DNA of 12,024 nt from an uncultured Helicobacteraceae bacterium (lineage in GTDB: Bacteria > Campylobacterota > Campylobacteria > Campylobacterales > UBA6016). The notes under the pieces were generated by a model. It saw only the letters and a program-made list of their open reading frames with translations, was not told where the DNA came from and did not search any database. Positions 6,816-12,024 of the stretch are shown here, piece after piece; positions within the stretch are counted from its first letter, which is position 1; each line of letters begins with the position of its first letter. A program made the translations under genes and the position numbers. The stretch covers positions 1 through 12,024 of the forward strand of contig CALJKN010000213.1 in the NCBI GenBank assembly GCA_937973585.1, in the 5' to 3' direction.

Positions 6816-7970
6816 TTAGTGGCACCCGCATCCACCCTCTGAACCGTGAGAGTGTCCTCCTGAGCTACAAGCACTTGTTTTGCCGTCTAGTCCGACAGTC
6901 GGCTGTATAGTATCATTTGATGCTCCGCCGTTTTCGTTTATCTCCTCTATTTTGCTCCATATCGTCTCCGCCGCCGCCAAGAATCTTTTTGCGCTTTGTG
7001 AAGTTGGGGCGTAATAGGTTATCGGCTTTCCTTCGTCTCCGCCTTTTCTGGTGTCAACTTCTATAGGTATCTGGGCTACAACCGTTGTTTTGTACTCCCT
7101 GGCTAGCTCCCCTGCGGTTCCTTTGCCGAAGATATCGTACTCTTTGCCGCTCTCTGGACATATAAAACCGCTCATGTTTTCAACAATGCCGCCTACCGGA
7201 ATGTTTAATTTTTCAAACATATCGAGGCTTCTTTTTGCGTCGTCTAGGGCGACCGTTTGAGGTGTTGTGACGACGACACCGCATGTTACCGGAACGCTTT
7301 GAGCCAATGTCAGCTGTGCATCGCCCGTCCCCGGAGGCATATCGATGATCAGAGCATCCAATTCACCCCAATCAATATCGGTTAGGAGTTGTTGGATTAC
7401 TTTCATAATCATGGCACCTCTCCAGATAAGAGACTGCCCTTCTTCCATTAACATCCCCATGCTCATGACCTCACAGCCAAGGGCGTGAGCCGGTTTTACT
7501 TTGTTGGCTACTACCTCAGGTTTGGCTCCGACGATTCCAAACATCCGAGGGATATTAGGGCCGTATATGTCGGCATCCAAAACACCGATTTTTTTACCTT
7601 GCATAGCTAGTGCTATAGCGAGGTTCGTAGTAGTTGTAGATTTGCCGACCCCGCCTTTGCCGGAGCTTACCATTATGAAGTTTTTAATATACGGAGCGAC
7701 GTTTTTGCCCTTCGATGAGGTCTCTTTCGGGGCTTTGGGTTGGTCTATATGAAGCGCATAATCGGTTACCCCTATGGTTGCCATCTTTGCATCTATATCG
7801 TTTTTGAGTATTGTTGCAATCTCATCGGAGCTTGCCGTAATTTCGACTACAATACACGGTTTTGGCTCTAAATCTATTGATTTGACGAAACCAAAAGAGA
7901 CAATATCCTTTGTAAAACCGGGATATGCTACCTGAGACAAGGCTGAACGTATCTGTTCTATTGTCGGCAT
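6816..7970 (-). CDS. mrp: Mrp/ApbC-family iron-sulfur cluster carrier ATPase
   Basis: This 384-residue cytoplasmic P-loop protein belongs to the Mrp/NBP35 family, which binds and transfers [4Fe-4S] clusters to target enzymes. An N-terminal MIP18/DUF59-type domain (about 1-80) precedes the ATPase domain. The ATPase domain has the deviant Walker A GKGGVGKS (104-111), LDADIYGPN (131-139), the IIDMPPGTGDAQLT segment (208-221) and VENMSGF (263-269). At the usual cluster-binding CxxC the sequence is C271-P-E-S274, so the second cysteine is replaced by serine. The C-terminal tail instead carries C368, H373, H375, C381, C383 and H384. Start: ATG 7970 with AAGGAA 6 bases upstream and a TATAAT further up. 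It is convergent with the cyclase gene and co-directional with rpsO, but separated from it by a terminator. Confidence 0.96.
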   Translation of the reverse strand: MPTIEQIRSALSQVAYPGFTKDIVSFGFVKSIDLEPKPCIVVEITASSDEIATILKNDIDAKMATIGVTDYALHIDQPKAPKETSSKGKNVAPYIKNFIMVSSGKGGVGKSTTTTNLAIALAMQGKKIGVLDADIYGPNIPRMFGIVGAKPEVVANKVKPAHALGCEVMSMGMLMEEGQSLIWRGAMIMKVIQQLLTDIDWGELDALIIDMPPGTGDAQLTLAQSVPVTCGVVVTTPQTVALDDAKRSLDMFEKLNIPVGGIVENMSGFICPESGKEYDIFGKGTAGELAREYKTTVVAQIPIEVDTRKGGDEGKPITYYAPTSQSAKRFLAAAETIWSKIEEINENGGASNDTIQPTVGLDGKTSACSSGGHSHGSEGGCGCH

Positions 7971-8004
7971 TGTTTATTCCTTGTTAGATTATTTTTCAGA
8001 GTAG

Positions 8005-8010
8005 ATTATA
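8005..8010 (-). promoter_or_regulatory. Probable -10 box of mrp
   Basis: The minus strand reads TATAAT 34 bases before the mrp ATG, implying a leader of about 28 bases that includes AAGGAA (7977-7982). The upstream DNA (8028-8040) is an A-rich tract with no clear -35. With the rpsO terminator further upstream, this supports mrp being its own transcription unit. Confidence 0.5.
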
Positions 8011-8095
8011 CAGCTGGAAACTTTAAATGGGATTTTTTTTGTCTTAAATAGTCGGCGGCTTGATTATTTGGTTTTGGTAGAGCGAGATTAAAAAG

Positions 8096-8120
8096 ATATC
8101 CCGAAAAAGTTTCGGGATAT
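8096..8120 (-). terminator. Rho-independent terminator of rpsO
   Basis: ATATCCCGAAA (8096-8106) and TTTCGGGATAT (8110-8120) form a perfect 11-base stem with a 3-base loop. On the minus strand it is followed by CTTTTTAATCTC, a short U-tract in RNA. It starts 8 bases past the rpsO stop, the classic placement. Confidence 0.85.
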
Positions 8121-8128
8121 TGTGAAAA

Positions 8129-8404
8129 TTATACTCTGTCTCTAATGTTTAGAGAGGCGATTGTTTCAGAGTATTTTTTTGAATCTTTTTTCTTTAGGTA
8201 TCTCATGAGTCTTCTTCTCTGACCGACTAGCTTTAGAAGTCCAAGTCTTGAAGAGTGATCTTTTGTATTTGTCTTAAGATGTTCCGTAAGATATACGATT
8301 CTCTCTGTTAAAAGAGCGATTTGTACTGCCGGTGAACCGGTGTCTTTATCTGAATTCTGGAATTTAGCGATTACTTCGCTTTTTTTTGCCGAATCCAAAG
8401 CCAT
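8129..8404 (-). CDS. rpsO: 30S ribosomal protein S15
   Basis: S15 binds the central domain of 16S rRNA early in small-subunit assembly. The 91-residue length is close to E. coli's 89. The family signature is clear: DTGSPAVQIALLT (21-33), then the DHSSRLGLLKLVGQRRRLM region (49-67) and RYLKKKD (68-74). The ATG at 8404 is preceded by a consensus AGGAGGT (8410-8416), the strongest ribosome site in the window and fitting for an abundant protein. A TATAAT lies 39 bases upstream and a strong terminator follows the stop, so rpsO appears monocistronic. It is divergent from the Rrf2/flhA operon. Confidence 0.98.
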   Translation of the reverse strand: MALDSAKKSEVIAKFQNSDKDTGSPAVQIALLTERIVYLTEHLKTNTKDHSSRLGLLKLVGQRRRLMRYLKKKDSKKYSETIASLNIRDRV

Positions 8405-8442
8405 GTCTGACCTCCTGATTGGTTTTGATTTTTGGGAGTGAA

Positions 8443-8448
8443 ATTATA
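8443..8448 (-). promoter_or_regulatory. Probable -10 box of rpsO
   Basis: TATAAT on the minus strand, preceded by ATATG, lies 39 bases before the rpsO ATG and implies a leader of about 30 bases containing AGGAGGT. The position 17 bases upstream reads CAAAAC, so the -35 is poor. Confidence 0.55.
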
Positions 8449-8510
8449 CATATTCGATGCTTATAGTTTTGGTTGCGGATGCCAACATATTTGTTTAATC
8501 TCATAAATTT

Positions 8511-8516
8511 TATAAT
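8511..8516 (+). promoter_or_regulatory. Probable -10 box of the Rrf2-flhA operon
   Basis: TATAAT at 8511-8516 lies 31 bases before the Rrf2 ATG (8548), implying a leader of about 25 bases. Its position places the transcription start inside any N-terminally extended reading frame from 8473, which supports the shorter start. It faces away from the rpsO -10 about 60 bases off, so the two units could share an operator in 8449-8510; I see no obvious dyad there. Confidence 0.5.
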
Positions 8517-8547
8517 AGAGGCTAAAAACTCTATCGGAATATATTAT

Positions 8548-8952
8548 ATGTTACTTACCAAGGCTAGCGAATATGCTCTATTGTCGATACTTTGCATATC
8601 CGAAAAAAAAGATCCTATCGATGTAGAGAATCTATCGACGAGTTTGATGATATCGAGGAGTTTTCTGGCCAAAATATTGCAAAAGCTTACAAAAGCGGGG
8701 ATTTTGAACTCGTTTAAAGGGGTTAAGGGTGGGTTCGTTCTTGCTAAAAAAGTAGAGGATATCTCGGTTTTGGATATTATCAGGGCGGTTGAGGATAATC
8801 CGGCGATTGTTTTTGAGTGCACATCCGACAACGGTGTTTGTTCAAGTAATAAAGCATCAATGTGCAGTATATGGCCGACCCTTAATAAGCTACAGATAAA
8901 AATTGACGATTTTTTGTCTGACATAAAGCTTCACGACATACTCGTCAAATAG
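8548..8952 (+). CDS. Rrf2-family transcriptional regulator, putative Fe-S sensor
   Basis: This 134-residue protein begins MLLTKASEYALLSI, the standard Rrf2/IscR/NsrR opening, which fixes the ATG at 8548. A longer frame exists back to a TTG at 8473 but adds 25 residues outside the family pattern. The winged helix-turn-helix includes SRSFLAKILQKLTKAGIL (36-53) and the wing GVKGGFVLA (58-66). Three cysteines at 91, 98 and 106 occupy the cluster-binding region used by IscR and NsrR, so an Fe-S cluster sensing iron, oxygen or nitric oxide is likely. It lies 14 bases ahead of flhA on the same strand, and the rpsO/Rrf2/flhA grouping is, as I recall it, conserved in Campylobacterales. Its DNA targets cannot be read from the sequence. 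The ribosome site is weak (CGGAA). Confidence 0.93.
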   Translation: MLLTKASEYALLSILCISEKKDPIDVENLSTSLMISRSFLAKILQKLTKAGILNSFKGVKGGFVLAKKVEDISVLDIIRAVEDNPAIVFECTSDNGVCSSNKASMCSIWPTLNKLQIKIDDFLSDIKLHDILVK

Positions 8953-8966
8953 GATAAGGAAAAGTA

Positions 8967-11186
8967 GTGGCTGAAGCATCGAAAAAAACCGCCGCCAGCA
9001 GGGCTCTCCCGTTTTTAAAGCTGTTTGCAAAATCAAAGCAGCTGAGTATGGTTTTGTTCGTCGTAGCTATTATGGCGATTATTATCGTACCGCTCCCATC
9101 CGCTATACTGGATTTGTTTTTGACTATATCCATCGCAATAGCCGTATTGATGATTTTGATAGCGTTTTATACGCCAAAGCCGACGGATCTTACAACATAC
9201 CCGTCGCTTCTACTGGTAGTAACCCTTTATAGGCTTGCTCTAAACGTTGCCACTACGAGGATGATTTTGTCCGAGGGGCACAATGGTCCGGAGGCGGTTA
9301 GCCATATAGTTGCCGCTTTCGGTAATTTCGTTGTCGGCGGAAACTTTGTCATAGGTTCTATAGTATTTATAATACTCGTAATTATCAACTTTATGGTTAT
9401 TACAAAAGGTTCCGGCAGGGTTGCCGAAGTTGCAGCCAGATTTACGCTAGATGCGATGCCCGGTAAACAAATGGCAATAGATGCCGACCTTAATGCCGGC
9501 ATGATAGATGAGCCGGAAGCGAGAAGAAGAAGGGAGACCATCCAACAAGAGGCTGGCTTTTACGGAGCCATGGACGGTGCTAGCAAGTTTATTAGCGGGG
9601 ATGCAGTAGCCGGTATTATTATCACCGTTATAAACATTATAGGCGGCTTTTTGATCGGTGTATTTATGCACGATTTGACCGTCAAAGACAGTGCGGCAAC
9701 CTATACGATTTTGACAATCGGGGACGGCCTAGTTGCTCAGTTACCGGCGCTTATTATATCAACTGCCGTCGGTATCATTATCACAAGGTCTACAAAAGAG
9801 GATAAAGAAGGGAGTACGTTTACCGATAGCGTTGTCGATCAGCTCATTCAGGATTATAGGGTTCTTTTTATTGTAGGCGTAATTTTGATCCTTTTTGCAA
9901 TGGTTCCCGGTCTTCCGACGCTATCTCTCGGTTTTGTCGGGCTGTGCTTTTTGACGCTGGGATACTTTATGGTACGGCAAAAAAATCCGGAACTTCTGCA
10001 AGAGTTTGGCATTGGAGCTAAAAAGAAAACTAAAAAAGAAGAGAAAGACTTTGACGCTGCAGCTGCTGCAGACGGCCACAAGGCTACTGCCGTTACCAGA
10101 CCTCAAAAAAGTGTCGAAGAGATCAAAAAAGAGGAAGAGGAGGCCATAGAGGATATCCTAAAAGTTGAACTTTTGGAGCTAAACGTCGGGTATGGACTCA
10201 TAAAGCTTGCCGATGCCTCTCAAGGCGGGGATTTGCTCGAGAGAATCAGAGGTATGAGGCGAAAAATAGCCGGAGACTTCGGCTTTGTTATGCCGCAGGT
10301 TAGGATTAGGGATAACCTACAGCTTCCGGCAAACCACTACGAGGTTATGCTAAAAGGCGTTGCTATAGGTTCCGGCGAGATATATCCGGATAAATTTTTG
10401 GCTATGAATAGCGGTCTTGTAACAGACGAGATGAGAGGGATACAGACAAAAGAGCCGGCATTTGGCCTTGATGCTATATGGGTTGAGCCGGATGACAAAG
10501 AGGAGGCGCTCCTAAAAGGATATACGGTTGTTGACCCTTCTACCGTTGTGGCTACCCATATGTCGGAACTGGTGAAAAAACATGCCGAGGAGCTACTCAC
10601 GAGACAGGATGTTACGAACCTTGTCGAAAAACTCAGAAAAGACTTCCCGACGGTCGTGGACGAGGCACTAAAAGTATGCAACATCGGTATTATCCAAAGG
10701 GTGCTCAAACAGCTTCTGCACGAGAAAATCCCTATCAGGGATATGCTGACCATCATGGAGACTCTATCCGATACGGCAGAGTACACAAAAAGTATCGATA
10801 TCTTGGTCGAACAGGTGCGGGCAAGGTTGGCAAGGGTCATAACTACACTGTATAAAAATGAAGACGGCAATCTAAAGCTCCTAACGTTCTCAAACGAGAC
10901 GGAACAGAGGTTACTGGATAAAACCAGAGAGCAGGGCGGTGTGAGAAGCTTCCTGTTGAATGTCGGCGAGATAAACGCCCTTGTAAACGATGTCTCTGAT
11001 GCGGCCAAAAATATCCTTGAAAAAGGGGTTGCCCCTGTTATCATAGTCGTAGAACCGGCAATCAGAAAGTCGCTATCCGAAATTTTTGAAAGATTCGGTC
11101 TTGATATCGTAGTATTAAGCCATGCCGAAATAGAGCCGACCGCCAGATTTGAGGTTATGGGCTCAATCTCAGTTAATTTTCCATAA
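8967..11186 (+). CDS. flhA: Flagellar type III export gate protein FlhA
   Basis: FlhA is the major ion-driven component of the flagellar export gate in the inner membrane; its cytoplasmic domain forms a nonameric ring that docks substrates and chaperones. The 739-residue protein has about eight membrane helices between residues 27 and 336. The FHIPEP-family loop between them includes ARFTLDAMPGKQMAIDADLN (157-176), EARRRRE (184-190) and MDGASKFISGDAVAG (202-216), which holds the charged residues linked to ion coupling. A charged, Ala/Lys/Glu-rich linker (about 339-395), longer than in enterics, leads to the C-terminal domain (about 396-739). The start is GTG, supported by AAGGA 6 bases upstream. 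It is 14 bases after the Rrf2 gene and 9 bases before the next gene, so all three are probably one operon. Confidence 0.98.
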   Translation: MAEASKKTAASRALPFLKLFAKSKQLSMVLFVVAIMAIIIVPLPSAILDLFLTISIAIAVLMILIAFYTPKPTDLTTYPSLLLVVTLYRLALNVATTRMILSEGHNGPEAVSHIVAAFGNFVVGGNFVIGSIVFIILVIINFMVITKGSGRVAEVAARFTLDAMPGKQMAIDADLNAGMIDEPEARRRRETIQQEAGFYGAMDGASKFISGDAVAGIIITVINIIGGFLIGVFMHDLTVKDSAATYTILTIGDGLVAQLPALIISTAVGIIITRSTKEDKEGSTFTDSVVDQLIQDYRVLFIVGVILILFAMVPGLPTLSLGFVGLCFLTLGYFMVRQKNPELLQEFGIGAKKKTKKEEKDFDAAAAADGHKATAVTRPQKSVEEIKKEEEEAIEDILKVELLELNVGYGLIKLADASQGGDLLERIRGMRRKIAGDFGFVMPQVRIRDNLQLPANHYEVMLKGVAIGSGEIYPDKFLAMNSGLVTDEMRGIQTKEPAFGLDAIWVEPDDKEEALLKGYTVVDPSTVVATHMSELVKKHAEELLTRQDVTNLVEKLRKDFPTVVDEALKVCNIGIIQRVLKQLLHEKIPIRDMLTIMETLSDTAEYTKSIDILVEQVRARLARVITTLYKNEDGNLKLLTFSNETEQRLLDKTREQGGVRSFLLNVGEINALVNDVSDAAKNILEKGVAPVIIVVEPAIRKSLSEIFERFGLDIVVLSHAEIEPTARFEVMGSISVNFP

Positions 11187-11195
11187 GGACACCGT

Positions 11196-11894
11196 TTGAA
11201 GCTAAAGATGGCACAACTCGTCGAAAAGACGGGGGTACCTAAATCTACTATTTTATACTACATCAAAGAGGGGCTCCTCCCTCAGCCTCAAAAACTAAAG
11301 CAAAATGTCTGCTTGTATGATCCGGAATATGTGGAGCGGATTAAGTTTTTAAAATTTTTGCAACAAAACTACGGAAAGTCTATAGCCGAGCTTAAAGCGG
11401 CCGTATGTACGCACGGGTATGACTTTTCAAAAGGTTCCGATATCTTGATAGATTTTTTGGAGAAGCTCTCCGGCACAAAGGCGGACTCTGCCAAGATGAA
11501 TATCGTACAGTTGAGTGAATACACAGGGGTCGATCAGGGGCTCATAATGGAGCTTATTGCAAAAAAGATACTAGTCCCTATGATTGAAGGCATATATGAC
11601 GAAAAAGATGCACAGATGGCGGTTATCTTTGCAAAGCTAATAGCAAGCGGCTGGAGTATCGACTTTTTCGAACGGTATTCAAAATTGGCAGGAGAGCTAG
11701 CGTCTTTTAGCTCCGGAAAGATTTTAGAGATGAAAAAAAGGCTAAAAGAGGAGGGGGATGTGGATAACCAAAACTACCATCTAATGTTTGATCTTGCACT
11801 AAACGTTCAGCCCTACATCATAAATCGACTAGGCATTTTAGAGCATAAAAAAGTAGGTCAAAACGGTCTCGAAGAAGGTTCCGAAAAAGGATAA
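11196..11894 (+). CDS. Putative regulator with two MerR-like helix-turn-helix segments
   Basis: This 232-residue soluble protein has an N-terminal MerR-type DNA-binding region: LKMAQLVEKTGVPKSTILYY (3-22), then IKEGLL (23-28) and YDPEYVERIKFLKFLQ (41-56). A second, weaker copy of the same pattern appears at about 101-150: MNIVQLSEYTGVDQGLIMEL (101-120), AKKILVP (122-128) and YDEKDAQMAVIFAKLI (134-149). The C-terminal part (about 150-232) has no motif I recognise and lacks a clear metal-binding cysteine set. The start is TTG, chosen because AAGGA (11185-11189) is correctly spaced for it and too far from the in-frame ATG at 11208. That ribosome site overlaps the flhA stop codon, indicating coupling to flhA. 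A role in flagellar or motility gene control is plausible from position only. Confidence 0.88.
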   Translation: MKLKMAQLVEKTGVPKSTILYYIKEGLLPQPQKLKQNVCLYDPEYVERIKFLKFLQQNYGKSIAELKAAVCTHGYDFSKGSDILIDFLEKLSGTKADSAKMNIVQLSEYTGVDQGLIMELIAKKILVPMIEGIYDEKDAQMAVIFAKLIASGWSIDFFERYSKLAGELASFSSGKILEMKKRLKEEGDVDNQNYHLMFDLALNVQPYIINRLGILEHKKVGQNGLEEGSEKG

Positions 11895-11937
11895 CGCAAA
11901 AATTTTGCTTTAAAGTTGACAAAATAGATAAAAATAC

Positions 11938-11966
11938 TTGACAAAGAATTTTTTTTGATGTAGAAT
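11938..11966 (+). promoter_or_regulatory. Near-consensus sigma-70 promoter for the gene at the right edge
   Basis: TTGACA (11938-11943, perfect -35) and TAGAAT (11961-11966, 5 of 6) are separated by 17 bases, the best promoter in the window. Transcription would begin near 11973, about 18 bases before the ATG, leaving room for AGGATCG. The spacer contains an A/T-only run (11948-11956). A second TTGACAAA lies 22 bases upstream at 11916-11923 without a matching -10. Confidence 0.75.
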
Positions 11967-11990
11967 TCTCAAAATTTAAAAGGATCGCAG

Positions 11991-12024
11991 ATGAAAAAAA
12001 TATTTGTTTTGTTAATATTATCAG
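11991..12024 (+). CDS. Start of an exported or membrane protein (cut by window edge)
   Basis: Eleven codons are visible, reading MKKIFVLLILS. Two lysines followed by a hydrophobic run is a typical start of a secretory signal peptide, so the product is probably periplasmic, outer-membrane or a lipoprotein. AGGAT (11981-11985) lies 5 bases before the ATG. The near-consensus promoter upstream suggests steady, strong expression. The identity cannot be told from this fragment. Confidence 0.7.
   Translation, partial: MKKIFVLLILS

Noticed and set aside
8473..8547. 25-residue N-terminal extension of the Rrf2 protein from a TTG at 8473
   Set aside because: The Rrf2 family begins at MLLTKASEYAL (8548), and the likely -10 box at 8511 would put the transcription start after the TTG.
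10337..11044. 235-codon minus-strand frame opposite flhA
   Set aside because: It is antisense to the conserved FlhA cytoplasmic domain, Ser/Thr-rich and without motifs.
11896..11908. GCAAAAATTTTGC as a terminator after the MerR-like gene
   Set aside because: The symmetry is good but almost all A-T with essentially no loop, so a stable RNA hairpin is doubtful; the short T run after it is also weak.

Overview
This window looks like a chromosomal segment of a Campylobacterota (formerly Epsilonproteobacteria) bacterium, possibly a free-living Sulfurimonas/Sulfurovum-type organism. The best evidence is the order rpsO (divergent) / Rrf2 regulator / flhA, which I recall from Campylobacter and relatives. 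Supporting signs are moderately AT-rich DNA, promoters with a clear TATAAT -10 but a poor -35, frequent TTG/GTG starts, and a heme-c diguanylate cyclase sensor of the kind common in redox-flexible members of this group. The genus cannot be fixed from sequence reading alone. No mobile element, CRISPR array, tRNA or rRNA is visible, and no gene-free stretch reaches 300 bases.

Layout, left to right. (1) Minus strand, 1-1398: an ammonium channel gene (amtB) followed by the first 15 codons of a P-II signalling protein (glnK/glnB), so the order is amtB-glnK. (2) Plus strand, 1587-4867: a tight three-gene run. It holds a compact AAA+/Fis-type regulator that lacks the sigma-54 contact loop, a PAS-like protein of unknown function overlapping it by 8 bases, and glmS (glucosamine-6-phosphate synthase). 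(3) Plus strand, 4926-6776: a membrane-anchored diguanylate cyclase with a periplasmic CXXCH heme-c site, HAMP, a six-cysteine GAF-like domain and a GGEEF output domain, ending at a strong hairpin. (4) Minus strand, 6816-7970: mrp, an Fe-S carrier P-loop ATPase with an altered CxxC site and a Cys/His-rich tail. (5) Minus strand, 8129-8404: rpsO (ribosomal protein S15) with its own hairpin terminator. (6) Plus strand, 8548-11894: an Rrf2-family regulator with three cysteines, flhA (flagellar export gate), and a protein with two MerR-like DNA-binding segments, closely spaced as an operon. (7) From 11991: the start of an exported protein behind an unusually good sigma-70 promoter.

Functional themes. 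The left part concerns nitrogen: ammonium uptake, its P-II sensor, and the glutamine-consuming entry step of amino-sugar synthesis, with an uncharacterised regulator pair between them. The right part concerns motility and redox/iron-sulfur state: a c-di-GMP synthase that appears to read periplasmic redox or ligand state, an Fe-S carrier, a putative Fe-S regulator, and the flagellar export gate co-transcribed with that regulator. The parts most worth following up are the GAFTGA-less AAA+ regulator with its PAS-like partner, the heme-c/cysteine-rich-GAF cyclase, and the altered Mrp cluster site. No wholly new multi-gene system is evident.
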